This document shows positions 8,913 through 18,067 of a stretch of 64,000 nucleotides of DNA, piece after piece. Within the stretch, counting starts at the first letter, position 1. Each line of letters starts with the position of its first letter. The DNA comes from Pseudoduganella rivuli (lineage in GTDB: Bacteria; Pseudomonadota; Gammaproteobacteria; Burkholderiales; Burkholderiaceae_D). The notes beneath the pieces were generated by a model, which had not been told where the DNA came from, made no database searches, and saw nothing but the letters and a program-made list of their open reading frames with translations. The stretch lies in the NCBI RefSeq assembly GCF_009674485.1, contig NZ_WKJJ01000007.1, positions 248,001 through 312,000 of the forward strand, read 5' to 3'. Both the position numbers and the translations under genes were made by a program.

Positions 8913-9917
8913 ATGGAACAACCGACGACGGCCGGCTCATGGCTGCAAGGTATCTGGAACATGTTGTCGTCCATCGGACTGGACCCGCAGCCGATCTTCC
9001 GGCAAGCCGGCATCGACCCGGACGCCTTCCGCGATCCCCACGAGCGGTTCCAGAGCGACCAGTTGAGCCGGCTGTGGAATGTCATCACCGACGTCTCCGG
9101 CGACGAGGCGATTTCGCTGGCGGCCAGCGACCAGCCCCGGCCCGCCACGCTGGACTTGCTCGGCTATACGATGATGACGGCGCCGACCATGGAAGCGGCG
9201 CTGCTGCGCTTTATCCGCTACATTCGCGTGATCAGCGACGCCACGGCTTTTTCGCTGGAACCCGACGCGTCGGGCGGGCAGTGGCTGCGCCTGACGGTGG
9301 CCGGCGGCGAATTGCCGGTGCCGCGCCAGCGCTGCGAATTCATCCTGATCACGATCCTGAACATTTGCCGCTGGATCGCCAGCAAGCCGATTGCGCCCCT
9401 GGCGATCGAATTCGTCCACCCGGAGCCGGGCAGCACGCGCGCGCATGCCCGCGCGTTCGGCGGTCCGCTGCGTTTCGGCGCGGAGCGCAACGGCCTGTGG
9501 TTCAGCGCGGAAGACCTGGCGGCGCCGTTACCCGCGTCGAACCCGCAACTGGCGGAATTGCATGAGCGCTTCGCGGTGGAATTCATCGACCGCCTGGACA
9601 AGGCGCGGCTGACACCCAGGGTGCGCGGCCTGATCGTGCGCATGCTGCCGGACGGCGATCCGCCCCGCGCGGCCGTGGCCGATGCGCTGTGCATGAGCGA
9701 ACGCACGTTGCAGCGCAGGCTGCAGGACGAGGGCGTGTCATACCAGGAACTGGTGGACGGCACGCGCAAGGCGCTGGCGTCGGATTACCTGGTCAAGGGG
9801 GAAATGGCGCTGGGGCAGGTGGCGTTCATGCTGGGCTTTGGCGACCAGAGCGCTTTTACGCGCGCGTGCCAGCGGTGGTTCAACAAGTCGCCGAAGCAGG
9901 TAAGGCAGGGCGTGTAA
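8913..9917 (+). CDS. AraC-family transcriptional regulator with AraC_binding_2-type N-terminal domain
   Basis: This 334-residue regulator has an N-terminal sensory region resembling that of the OruR/ArgR-type subgroup (LGYTMMTAPTMEAALLRFIRY) and a C-terminal double helix-turn-helix. The second HTH shows the signature GQVAFMLGFGDQSAFTRACQRW followed by KSPKQVRQ; the first is VADALCMSERTLQRRL. The ATG has a GGAGAG site nine bases upstream. It is divergent from the lipid operon and probably activates it, as many members of this subgroup activate adjacent lipase or fatty-acid genes. The ligand is unknown. The gene is followed by a REP-like element and a convergent chemotaxis gene. Confidence 0.88.
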   Translation: MEQPTTAGSWLQGIWNMLSSIGLDPQPIFRQAGIDPDAFRDPHERFQSDQLSRLWNVITDVSGDEAISLAASDQPRPATLDLLGYTMMTAPTMEAALLRFIRYIRVISDATAFSLEPDASGGQWLRLTVAGGELPVPRQRCEFILITILNICRWIASKPIAPLAIEFVHPEPGSTRAHARAFGGPLRFGAERNGLWFSAEDLAAPLPASNPQLAELHERFAVEFIDRLDKARLTPRVRGLIVRMLPDGDPPRAAVADALCMSERTLQRRLQDEGVSYQELVDGTRKALASDYLVKGEMALGQVAFMLGFGDQSAFTRACQRWFNKSPKQVRQGV

Positions 9918-9920
9918 CAG

Positions 9921-10024
9921 GTAGGGCGGTTTTGCGCAGCAAAGCCGCCATGCATGCGTTGCGGCGGTGGTTGGTGAAGGCGGCAGCGCACGCACGGCGG
10001 CAAGCCTGCGGCTTACCGCCCTAC
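9921..10024. repeat. REP/BIME-like element, two hairpins with inverted 10-bp ends
   Basis: The element opens with GTAGGGCGGT and closes with the inverted copy ACCGCCCTAC. It holds two hairpins. The first pairs GGCGGTTTTGC with GCAAAGCCGCC around loop GCA (about 9925-9949). The second pairs GGCGGCAAGCC with GGCTTACCGCC around loop TGC, with one mismatch (about 9997-10021). The same GTAGGGCGG core recurs at 15231, 17974, 23929 and 41617. It sits between the converging AraC-type and chemotaxis genes and may end transcription or protect the 3' ends. Confidence 0.82.
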
Positions 10025-10037
10025 GGTGCACGAGTCC

Positions 10038-11639
10038 CTAGCGCAGGCGCGCGTGTTGGTGCGCGCTTTGCCCGGAGCCTTCCAGCCGGAACACCCCGAC
10101 CGCCTCCATCAGCGCCGCGGCCTGTTGCTGCATGCTTTGCGCGGCCGCGGCGGCTTCTTCGACCAGCGCCGCGTTCTGCTGCGTCACCGCGTCCATTTGC
10201 GCAATGGCCTGGTTGACTTGCGCGATGCCCGCGCTTTGCTCATCGCTGGCGTTGCTGATTTCACCGACGATTTCCGTCACGCGGCCCACGCTGGCCACCA
10301 CGTCTTCCATCGTGGTGCCCGCCTGTTCCACCAGCTTGTTGCCGGTTTCCACGGTCGATACCGACGTCGTGATCAATTCCTTGATTTCCTTGGCGGCGCC
10401 GGCGCTGCGCTGGGCCAGCGACCGCACCTCGCTGGCCACCACCGCAAAGCCGCGCCCCTGTTCGCCGGCGCGCGCCGCTTCCACCGCCGCGTTCAGCGCC
10501 AGGATATTGGTCTGGAATGCAATGCCGTCGATGACGCCGATGATGTCGACGATCTTGCGCGACGAGTCGTTAATCGACGCCATCGTATCGACCACCTGCG
10601 ACACCACGGCGCCACCCTTGCGCGCCACGTCCGACGCGGACGCCGCCAGCAAATTGGCCTGGCGTGCATTTTCCGCGTTTTGCCTGACGGTGCCGGTCAA
10701 CTGTTCCATCGACGCGGCAGTCTGTTGCAGCGAGCTGGCCTGGTTTTCCGTACGGGCCGACAGGTCGGCGTTGCCGGCGGCGATTTCCGCCGACGCGGTG
10801 GCGATGGTGTCCGTCGCGTGGCGCACGGCGCCGACGATGCGCGCCAGGTCGTCGCGCATGCCTTTCAGGCCATTGAGCATGCTGCCGCGGTCATGGCTTT
10901 TCACGTCGATGGCGACGCACAGGTTGCCTTCCGCGATATGGCGCGCGATGCCGGCCGCGTATTCCGGTTCGCCGCCCAGCTGTTTCAGCAGGCTGCGGGT
11001 GATGGCCACGCCGATGGCCAGCAGCAGGCCGCCCAGCGCCAGCGCCGCCAGCGCAAAGTCGATGGTGCGGCTGCGCACCGCGTCTTCCACCGTGTCGACA
11101 TAGACGCCGGAACCGATCAGCCAGCCCCACGGCGCAAAGCCCTTCACGTACGACACTTTCGGCACCGGCTTGTCGCTGCCCGGCTTGGGCCACAGGTATT
11201 CCACGTGGCCGGCGCCATTGGATTTGATGATGTTGACGAATTCCACGAACAGCTTCTTGCCGGTTGGGTCCTTGTTTTCCGATAGATCCTTGCCGTCCAG
11301 CTCAGGTTTGATCGGATGCATCACCATGCGCGGCTGCATGTCGTTGATCCAGAAGTATTCGTTGCCCCCGTAGCGCAGCGCCTTGATGGTTTCCAGCGCG
11401 CGTTTCTTGGCGTCGGCTTCCGGCATGGCGCCGGACGCGGCTTGCTGCTGGAAGTGCACCAGCACGCCATGAGCCGCCTCCACCGTCTGTTTCACATTGC
11501 TCTTTCGCTCTTCCAGGATCAGCGCGCGTTCCGACACGAGGAACACGACAGTCAGCACGACGATACCCACGATGGCGCTGATATTCAGCGCCGCCAGCCG
11601 TTTTGCAATGCTCAGCGATTGCCACCATGACGAGTTCAT
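10038..11639 (-). CDS. Methyl-accepting chemotaxis protein with single Cache sensor
   Basis: This 533-residue receptor has an N-terminal transmembrane helix (about residues 15-36), a periplasmic sCache_2-type sensor ([19 protein letters not shown], later [15 protein letters not shown]), a second membrane helix near 190-210, a HAMP region and a long cytoplasmic signalling coiled coil. The hairpin tip [18 protein letters not shown], which contacts CheA/CheW, is intact. Flanking Gln/Glu-rich helices hold likely methylation sites. Small organic acids are common sCache_2 ligands, but the ligand here is unknown. The ATG follows GGAGATGCGGA. It converges with the AraC-type gene and is divergent from the xylan receptor. 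Confidence 0.93.
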   Translation of the reverse strand: MNSSWWQSLSIAKRLAALNISAIVGIVVLTVVFLVSERALILEERKSNVKQTVEAAHGVLVHFQQQAASGAMPEADAKKRALETIKALRYGGNEYFWINDMQPRMVMHPIKPELDGKDLSENKDPTGKKLFVEFVNIIKSNGAGHVEYLWPKPGSDKPVPKVSYVKGFAPWGWLIGSGVYVDTVEDAVRSRTIDFALAALALGGLLLAIGVAITRSLLKQLGGEPEYAAGIARHIAEGNLCVAIDVKSHDRGSMLNGLKGMRDDLARIVGAVRHATDTIATASAEIAAGNADLSARTENQASSLQQTAASMEQLTGTVRQNAENARQANLLAASASDVARKGGAVVSQVVDTMASINDSSRKIVDIIGVIDGIAFQTNILALNAAVEAARAGEQGRGFAVVASEVRSLAQRSAGAAKEIKELITTSVSTVETGNKLVEQAGTTMEDVVASVGRVTEIVGEISNASDEQSAGIAQVNQAIAQMDAVTQQNAALVEEAAAAAQSMQQQAAALMEAVGVFRLEGSGQSAHQHARLR

Positions 11640-11864
11640 TCCGCATCTCCAAGTCTGTTTTCCACGGCGCCCTGGCTGCTGCGCTCTGGAATCGAGAATC
11701 GCATGAGGACTTGATCCAGGTCAAGAAAGCCATCCATGCGTGGGGGCCATGGCCTGCAGTGATTTGCCACATTGTGGCTTTTTGTGCGCAGCTGTGGTTG
11801 ATAGCGCAAGACATTGCAACAAAAATAACGCGGCAATTCCCCCGCTAGCACAACTTTTCCAATT

Positions 11865-11880
11865 TTGTTAGCGCAAACTT
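11865..11880. promoter_or_regulatory. LacI-type operator-like site
   Basis: The site reads TTGTTAGCGCAAACTT. It matches the locus consensus ATGTTAGCGCTAACAT at 12 of 16 positions, with the central GCGC intact. It lies 233 bp upstream of the receptor gene. Confidence 0.6.
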
Positions 11881-11952
11881 TTCGTGTGATGCATTCCTGT
11901 CACGCACCATTATTTTTGGTTGACCATCCGTTGGTAAACCAACTATATTCAA

Positions 11953-11968
11953 ATGGTAGCGCTAAACA
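11953..11968. promoter_or_regulatory. LacI-type operator-like site
   Basis: The site reads ATGGTAGCGCTAAACA, with the central TAGCGCTA palindrome perfect. It is nearly the same in its left half as the site in front of the endoxylanase gene (22644). Confidence 0.68.
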
Positions 11969-11974
11969 TTTAAA

Positions 11975-11990
11975 ATGTTACGGAAAACAT
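11975..11990. promoter_or_regulatory. Degenerate operator-like inverted repeat
   Basis: The site reads ATGTTACGGAAAACAT. The outer half-sites ATGTT and AACAT have the same spacing as in the consensus, but the central GCGC is lost. It begins six bases after the preceding site. Confidence 0.4.
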
Positions 11991-12041
11991 CCGCATCCGG
12001 GGCGGAAACTTTTCACAACAAATGTATGGCGGTATCACATT

Positions 12042-12056
12042 TTGTTAGCGTAACAT
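12042..12056. promoter_or_regulatory. LacI-type operator-like site, one base short
   Basis: The site reads TTGTTAGCGTAACAT. TGTTAGC and GTAACA form an inverted repeat around a centre that is one base shorter than the consensus. It lies 56 bp before the receptor start, where a repressor would block transcription. Confidence 0.5.
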
Positions 12057-12112
12057 CCGGGTAACAACATGACTGGCCCGCAAAGGGCCGCATAAAAACA
12101 GGAGACAAAACA

Positions 12113-15100
12113 ATGAATAACGCATCGATGGGCGGGCGCCAAGTCTTCGTCCTCACCACGATCGCCGGCCTGATTGCCAGCGCCTTTGCGCAGCCGGCGC
12201 TGGCCCAGGACCAGAGCAAGGACCCGGCCGTCACGCCGTCGGTCACCGTCAGCGGTTTCCGCAGTTCGCTGGCGCTGTCGGCCAATGAAAAGCGCGACAA
12301 CGTGGGCCTGACCGACACCGTGTTTTCCGAAGATATCGGCAAATTCCCCGACCCGAACATCGCCGATGCGCTGGCCCGTGTGCCGGGCGTCCAGGTGACG
12401 CGGGGCGCCATCGACGGCGAGGGCTTGAACATTTCCATCCGCGGCATGGGGGCGGCGTTTACCCGCGTGCTGTTGAACGGCGCGCCGATGGCGTCGGCGT
12501 CGGCCGGCAGCTGGGGCGGCAACATCAGCGCCAACCGCGAAGTCGACATGGACTTCCTGCCGTCGGAACTGTTCCGCAGCGCCAGCGTGTACAAGAGCCA
12601 GCAGGCCAGCCTGATCGAAGGCGGCGTGGCCGGCACCGTCAACATGCGCAGCGTGCGCCCGTTCGACAAGAGCGGCTTCCGCTCCGCCTTCACCTTGTCC
12701 GGCAATTACCGCGACCGCGACGGCCAGTTCGGCAATACGGGTTCGGGCCTGGTCAGCAACACTTGGCAGACGCCGTGGGGCAAAGTGGGCTTGCTGGGCG
12801 GCGTCGCCTGGGGCAACACCAAGTTCTATACCGACGCGTTCCAGACCGTCGACATGCGCAACTTCCAGCTGAAGGGTTTCCAGACCAATGCCAGCGACAA
12901 GGCCAACGCCACCGGCGGCGGTTCGCAATCGACGCCGGACACGGTGCCGTCCGGCCTGCCGCTGAACCTGTTGCCGGACTATGCGCGCAATGTGCTGGTG
13001 CCGGGCAAGCAGATCGACCGCGCCATGCTGCTGGCGCTGAACCCGGGCGCCACCATCGAACAGATCGACAATGGCTTGATGGGCCGCCTGGGCCGCCACA
13101 TCGTCTACAGCGGCGAGCGCCAGCGCAAGGGCGAAGTGCTGAGCTTCCAGTGGCAGCCGAACGACCAGTGGGACATCTATGTCGACACGCTGTTCGCGCA
13201 AAAAGGCACGAAGATGACGCAGCAGGGCATGAACGTGGGCACGCGCGCCAATACGCCGATCCCGATCGGCATGGAATTCGACAAGACCGATTGCAGCACC
13301 GGCTGCACCGTCACCAAGGCCACGCTGGCCAATACCTTCTGGGCGCTGGAATACCGTCCGATGAAGGAAAACACGCACTTCCGCAGCCTGAACCCGGGCT
13401 TCGAATGGCGCCCGAACGACAAGTGGACCATCGACGGCCACGTCAACTACACGTCCAGCTCCTTCTACCGCGACATGCCGACGGTGCTGTTCGCGACCAG
13501 GTCAGCGCCGTCCGTCATCACGTACAACAACACGGTGCCGGGCCAGACGCCAGTCTATTCCGGCAACCTGGATCCGAACGACCCGGCCAACTTCGGCTGG
13601 TACCAGGCGGGGCAGGGCTTGTCGGGGTTGCGCATGGATTTGTATGAGCGCACCAACACCACCAAGGGCACCCGCCTGAACCTGAAATGGGGCGACGATG
13701 ACTTCAACCTGAAGTTCGGCGGTTCATATGACGACATCGAGCGCCGCTACCGCAGCTATGGCGTGGCCGACGCGTGGATGAACGCCGCTTGCGGCAATAA
13801 CGTCAGCGCCCGCCTGTTCGCGCCGAACACGCAGTTGCGCAGCCCCGGTTGCGACGGCCGCAGCACGCCGGGCGCCATCGCGGACGCGGCGACCGCCTAC
13901 CCGGGCTATGGCACGGGGGCCACGGCGGGCGGCGCGCCGCTGACGTACCTGGGATCGAAGGTCACCAATGCCGACATCACCAAGTACGCCATCCCGTCGA
14001 ACCAGGGCTTCATCACGGTGGACTGGCCGCGCTTCGCGCAGGATACCGATTACCAGTACTTCCGCGACAATATCTACCTGGGCTTCAACAGCGGCAGTGG
14101 CGGCTATATCCGTGAAAAAGTGGGCGGCCTGTACCTGGAAGCCAATGGCAAGACGCCGGTGCTGGGCCGCACGCTGCGCTATAACGCGGGTGTACGCTAT
14201 GCACAGACGGAGCAGACCATCGGCGACCTGACGGCGGCCGCCGATCCGCGCAACGCGTCGCTGTCGAACGGCGGCCTGTATCCGAACATCGCGCGGTGGG
14301 CCTATGAAACCGTCAAGTACCACAACGTGCTGCCATCGGCATCGTTCGCCTACAGCGTGACGCCGGAAGTGATCCTGCGTGCGTCCGGCTCGAAATCCAT
14401 GACCCGCGCCAACCCGGCCGACCTGCGCCAGACCCGCCTGTCGATCGGCGACCAGGGCGCGCGCCAGGGCAATGTGACCAACCCGAACCTGAAGCCATTC
14501 GAAGCCAACAACCTGGACCTGGGCGCCGAGTACTACTTCACCCGCGAAGCGTACGTGGCGGTCAGTGGCTTTGCCAAGGACATCACCAGCCGCCCCGGCA
14601 CCCGCACGCAAACGTTGTCGCTGGCGCAGCTGGACCAGATCTATGGCACGGTGGGCCTGACGGATGCGCAAAACCAGTCCGTGCTGGCCAGCGGCGGCCG
14701 CGACAAGCACCTGGTGGAAGTGACGGAGCCGTACAACATCGACACCAAGCTGAAAGTGCGCGGCCTGGAATTCACGTGGCAACAGCCGCTGGACATGCTG
14801 CCGGTCAAGGGCTTCGGCTTCACGGGCAACCTGACGTACGCCAAGCAAAAGGACGAAGCGAAAAACGCGCCGCCGGTGGCGGGCGTGCCGCCGCGCACCA
14901 ACAACCTGACCGTCTACTATGAACGCAACGGTTACAGCTTCCGCGTCTCGCGCCAGTACACGTCGACGATGGTGACCAACACCAGCACGGGCCTGAACGT
15001 GCCGGGCGGCGCCTATGCGTATTCGACGCCGCGTACGCAGATCGACCTGTCGGGCAGCATCAACCTGAAGCGCGCGTTCGGCTTCGCGTACAACGCCGAC

Positions 15101-15226
15101 CTGTCGATCAGCGCATGGAACCTGAACAATGCGATCAGCAAGACGTATACGCAGTTTGAAAATGCGATCTTCGACGAGAACCGTCCGGGCCGCAGTTATA
15201 CGGTGTCGCTGCGCTCGACGTTCTGA
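12113..15226 (+). CDS. Large TonB-dependent receptor, likely xylo-oligosaccharide uptake
   Basis: This 1037-residue receptor has a signal peptide (cleavage near ALAQ, residue 31), a TonB box (SVTVSG), and a plug with KFPDPNIADALARVPGVQV and LNISIRGMG. This pattern is typical of the long Xanthomonas/Caulobacter-type TonB receptor family. The barrel ends in SYTVSLRSTF. Members of this family import oligosaccharides across the outer membrane. The locus context suggests xylan fragments, but the substrate is inferred. Four operator-like sites lie upstream, and the GH2 gene follows after 67 bp holding a REP hairpin. The ATG has AGGAGAC at proper spacing. Confidence 0.92.
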   Translation: MNNASMGGRQVFVLTTIAGLIASAFAQPALAQDQSKDPAVTPSVTVSGFRSSLALSANEKRDNVGLTDTVFSEDIGKFPDPNIADALARVPGVQVTRGAIDGEGLNISIRGMGAAFTRVLLNGAPMASASAGSWGGNISANREVDMDFLPSELFRSASVYKSQQASLIEGGVAGTVNMRSVRPFDKSGFRSAFTLSGNYRDRDGQFGNTGSGLVSNTWQTPWGKVGLLGGVAWGNTKFYTDAFQTVDMRNFQLKGFQTNASDKANATGGGSQSTPDTVPSGLPLNLLPDYARNVLVPGKQIDRAMLLALNPGATIEQIDNGLMGRLGRHIVYSGERQRKGEVLSFQWQPNDQWDIYVDTLFAQKGTKMTQQGMNVGTRANTPIPIGMEFDKTDCSTGCTVTKATLANTFWALEYRPMKENTHFRSLNPGFEWRPNDKWTIDGHVNYTSSSFYRDMPTVLFATRSAPSVITYNNTVPGQTPVYSGNLDPNDPANFGWYQAGQGLSGLRMDLYERTNTTKGTRLNLKWGDDDFNLKFGGSYDDIERRYRSYGVADAWMNAACGNNVSARLFAPNTQLRSPGCDGRSTPGAIADAATAYPGYGTGATAGGAPLTYLGSKVTNADITKYAIPSNQGFITVDWPRFAQDTDYQYFRDNIYLGFNSGSGGYIREKVGGLYLEANGKTPVLGRTLRYNAGVRYAQTEQTIGDLTAAADPRNASLSNGGLYPNIARWAYETVKYHNVLPSASFAYSVTPEVILRASGSKSMTRANPADLRQTRLSIGDQGARQGNVTNPNLKPFEANNLDLGAEYYFTREAYVAVSGFAKDITSRPGTRTQTLSLAQLDQIYGTVGLTDAQNQSVLASGGRDKHLVEVTEPYNIDTKLKVRGLEFTWQQPLDMLPVKGFGFTGNLTYAKQKDEAKNAPPVAGVPPRTNNLTVYYERNGYSFRVSRQYTSTMVTNTSTGLNVPGGAYAYSTPRTQIDLSGSINLKRAFGFAYNADLSISAWNLNNAISKTYTQFENAIFDENRPGRSYTVSLRSTF

Positions 15227-15230
15227 ATCT

Positions 15231-15263
15231 GTAGGGCGGTTTCCGCGACGCGGAAGCCGCCAT
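15231..15263. repeat. REP-like single hairpin
   Basis: GTAGGGCGG opens the unit. A 12-bp stem pairs GGCGGTTTCCGC with GCGGAAGCCGCC around loop GAC, with one G-T pair. It lies between the receptor and GH2 genes, the only copy in the window found between co-directional genes. It may lower downstream transcript levels or stabilise the upstream message. Confidence 0.8.
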
Positions 15264-15293
15264 GCGGATTGGAGGCCAACTTTGGAGATTTGC

Positions 15294-17963
15294 TTGAACT
15301 CGATTTTGTCTTTCCGCGTCGTTCCTGCCATGCTGTTGCTAATGGCCGCAGCGACAGCAGCGGGACGCGAACGCCTGTCCTTCAACGATGGCTGGCGCTT
15401 CCACATGGGCGATCCGGATGGCACGACGCCCCAATTGCAATATGATGTGCGCCCGCCGATCCGCCAGAGCGCCGATGGCAAGGTTGCCGATGCCCGTCCC
15501 GATGAGGCGGAGCGGGTGCAGGCGGGCGCGCAGCCGGTGCTGAAGCCGTGGATCCTGCCCAGCGGGAATGCCTTCGTGCGCGATCCCGCCAAACGCGCCG
15601 TGCGCCCCGCGCAGGAACCGCAAGTCGATGTGCCTTACGTGAAGGCGGGATTTGACGACACGGCATGGCAAGCCGTCAGCTTGCCGCATGACTGGGCGAT
15701 CGCCGGCCCGTTCCTGGCGAGCGGTCCGTATGGCGGCATGGGGCGGCTGAAGACGTGGGGACCGGTCTGGTACCGCAAGCAGTTTGCCCTGTCGGCGGCG
15801 GATAACGGCAAGTCCGTCTTCCTCGACATCGATGGCGCCATGTCGCATGCGATGGTGTGGCTGAACGGCCGCCTGGTGGGCGGCCGGCCGTATGGCTATA
15901 ACTCGTTCCGCCTGGACCTGACGCCTTACCTGGACAAGCATGGCCGGAACCAGCTGGCGATCCGCCTCGACAATCCGGCCGAATCGGCGCGCTGGTATCC
16001 GGGGGCTGGCCTGTACCGCAACGTGTGGCTGACCAAAACAGCGCCGGTGCACGTGGGGCAGTGGGGCACGGTGGTGCGCACGCCGCTCGTAACGCCCGCC
16101 TCGGCCACCGTTGAACTGGCGGTAACGGTGGATAACGATGGCGCGCAGGAGGCCGACGTCGACGTCACGACGCAGGTGCAGGCGCTCGATGCGGCAGGCC
16201 AGCCGTCCGGCCCCGTGCTGGCCGGCACCGCACCGCAGCGTATCCGCGTCGCCGCCCGCGCCAGCCAGGCGGTGCAGGCGGCCGTGCAAATTGCCCATCC
16301 CCGCCTGTGGGGGCCGCCGCCGGCGCAACAGCCGCACCGCTACGTGGCGACGACCATCGTGCGGCGCGACGGCCGCGTGCTGGACCGCTATGAAACGCCG
16401 TTCGGCATCCGCACCCTGCGCTTCGATGCGACGCAGGGCTTGTTCGTCAACGGCGAGCGGGTGCGCATCCAGGGCGTCAACAACCACCACGACCTCGGTG
16501 CGCTGGGCGCGGCATTCAATATGCGGGCGGCGGAACGCCAGCTCGACATGCTGCGCGAGATGGGCGTCAACGCGATCCGCATGAGCCACAACCCGCCCGC
16601 GCCGGAATTGCTGGAGCTGACGGACCGCATGGGTTTCCTCGTCATCGATGAAGTGTTCGATTCGTGGGAGCGCAAGAAAACGCCGCACGATTTCCATTTA
16701 CTGTTCCCTGACTGGCATGAGCAGGATTTGCGCGCCATGCTGCGGCGCGACCGCAACCACCCGTCCATCATGCTGTGGAGTGTGGGCAATGAAGTGGGCG
16801 AGCAATATACGGGCGAGGCGGGCGCCGCGCTGGGCAACCGGCTGGCCGCCATTGCACGGGAAGAAGATACGACGCGCCCGCTGACCAATGCCATGAACTA
16901 TGCGAAAGCCGAGATGCCGCTGCCCGGCACGGTGGACGTGATCGGGCTGAATTACCAGGGCGCGGGCATCCGCAGCCTGCCGGGCCAGTTCCCCGCGTTC
17001 CACCAGCGCTATCCGGACAAGATGATCATCTCGACGGAAAGCGCATCAGCGCTCAGCAGCCGGGGCGAGTACCAGTTCCCCGTGCCCGGCACCATCAGCG
17101 GCCCGGTGCGGCCCGGCGTCGGCGGCGATCCCAAGACGAAGCAGGTGAGTTCCTATGAACTGTTCGCGGCAGATTTCGGCAGTTCGCCGGACCGCTCATG
17201 GTCGGCCGACGACCAGAACCCGTACGTGGCGGGCGAATTCGTGTGGACGGGTTTCGATTACCTGGGCGAGCCGACGCCGTATTACGACGCGCGCAGCTCG
17301 TATTCCGGCATCATCGACCTGGCTGGATTCAAGAAAGACCGCTTTTACCTGTACCAGTCGCGCTGGCGTCCCGACTTGCCGATGGCGCACATCCTGCCGC
17401 ACTGGACGTGGCCGGAGCGCGTGGGTGAAACCACGCCGGTGCACGTGTTCACGTCCGGCGACGAGGCGGAATTGTTCGTCAATGGCCAGTCGCAGGGCAG
17501 GCGCAAGATGGCGCCGTATGAATACCGGCTGCGCTGGGATTATGTGGCGTACCAGCCGGGCGAAGTGGCCGTGGTGGCCTACAAGGATGGCAAGGAGTGG
17601 GCGCGCGACGTGGTGCGCACCGCGCAGGCGCCGGCGGCCCTGCACGCGCAGGCCGACCGCACGCGGATTGCCGCCGATGGCAAGGACCTGGCGTTCATCA
17701 CGGTGCGGATTGCCGATGCGGCGGGCATCACGTCGCCGCGCGCCGCCCATGCCATCCGCTTCACGGTGAGCGGGGCAGGGGAACTGGTGGCGACCGACAA
17801 TGGCGACGCCACCAGCTTCACGCCATTCCCATCCAGTGAGCGGGCCGCATTCAACGGACTGTGCCTGGCGATCGTGCGGGCAAAGCCGGGCCAAAAAGGG
17901 CCAATTATGGTGCGCGCGGAGGCTGACGGCCTGCAGGCCGCGTTGGTTACAATCAACCCGTAA
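15294..17963 (+). CDS. Glycoside hydrolase family 2 enzyme (beta-galactosidase-like), secreted
   Basis: I start this 889-residue protein at a TTG preceded by TTTGGAGATTTGC. The resulting N-terminus (NSILSFRVVPAMLLLMAAATAAG) is a signal peptide, and the frame has no better ATG with a ribosome site. It carries the GH2 sugar-binding domain (VSLPHDWAIAGPF, YPGAGLYRNVWL), immunoglobulin-like domain and TIM barrel. The acid/base is Glu500 in WSVGNEVGE and the nucleophile is Glu582 in ISTESAS. A further C-terminal beta-domain follows. The activity could be beta-galactosidase, beta-xylosidase-like or another exo-activity on xylan side chains; sequence alone does not decide. It follows the receptor gene and converges on the deacetylase operon. 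Confidence 0.9.
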   Translation: MNSILSFRVVPAMLLLMAAATAAGRERLSFNDGWRFHMGDPDGTTPQLQYDVRPPIRQSADGKVADARPDEAERVQAGAQPVLKPWILPSGNAFVRDPAKRAVRPAQEPQVDVPYVKAGFDDTAWQAVSLPHDWAIAGPFLASGPYGGMGRLKTWGPVWYRKQFALSAADNGKSVFLDIDGAMSHAMVWLNGRLVGGRPYGYNSFRLDLTPYLDKHGRNQLAIRLDNPAESARWYPGAGLYRNVWLTKTAPVHVGQWGTVVRTPLVTPASATVELAVTVDNDGAQEADVDVTTQVQALDAAGQPSGPVLAGTAPQRIRVAARASQAVQAAVQIAHPRLWGPPPAQQPHRYVATTIVRRDGRVLDRYETPFGIRTLRFDATQGLFVNGERVRIQGVNNHHDLGALGAAFNMRAAERQLDMLREMGVNAIRMSHNPPAPELLELTDRMGFLVIDEVFDSWERKKTPHDFHLLFPDWHEQDLRAMLRRDRNHPSIMLWSVGNEVGEQYTGEAGAALGNRLAAIAREEDTTRPLTNAMNYAKAEMPLPGTVDVIGLNYQGAGIRSLPGQFPAFHQRYPDKMIISTESASALSSRGEYQFPVPGTISGPVRPGVGGDPKTKQVSSYELFAADFGSSPDRSWSADDQNPYVAGEFVWTGFDYLGEPTPYYDARSSYSGIIDLAGFKKDRFYLYQSRWRPDLPMAHILPHWTWPERVGETTPVHVFTSGDEAELFVNGQSQGRRKMAPYEYRLRWDYVAYQPGEVAVVAYKDGKEWARDVVRTAQAPAALHAQADRTRIAADGKDLAFITVRIADAAGITSPRAAHAIRFTVSGAGELVATDNGDATSFTPFPSSERAAFNGLCLAIVRAKPGQKGPIMVRAEADGLQAALVTINP

Positions 17964-17973
17964 CCCAAAACCC

Positions 17974-18053
17974 GTAGGGCGGTAAGCCGTAGGCTTGCCG
18001 CCATGCCGGCGTCAACGTGTAGCAAGCATGGCGGCTTTGTAAAAGCCGCCCTT
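17974..18053. repeat. REP/BIME-like element, two hairpins
   Basis: The first hairpin runs from GTAGGGCGG through GGTAAGCC / GGCTTGCCGCC. The second is built from GGCGGCTTTGTAAAAGCCGCC near 18030-18050. It lies between the convergent GH2 and deacetylase genes. The second hairpin's core (GGCGGCTTTGTAAAAGCCGCC minus one end base) is repeated exactly in the element at 41617. Confidence 0.82.
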
Positions 18054-18067
18054 CAAAATCGCGAACG

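Larger units (their letters stand above)
11640..12112. promoter_or_regulatory. 473-bp regulatory region upstream of the xylan-locus TonB receptor
   Basis: No gene fits here. The region is clearly AT-richer than its surroundings. It contains four sites resembling the 16-bp LacI-type palindrome found through the locus: 11865-11880, 11953-11968, 11975-11990 and 12042-12056. They lie at increasing proximity to the receptor start. An AGGAGAC ribosome site precedes the ATG at 12113. Confidence 0.75.

Noticed and set aside
15129..15293. Upstream in-frame start for the GH2 gene inside the TonB receptor gene
   Set aside because: The extra residues are Arg/Ser-rich shadow translation of the receptor's 3' end and the REP hairpin; the TTG at 15294 has a ribosome site and a signal peptide.
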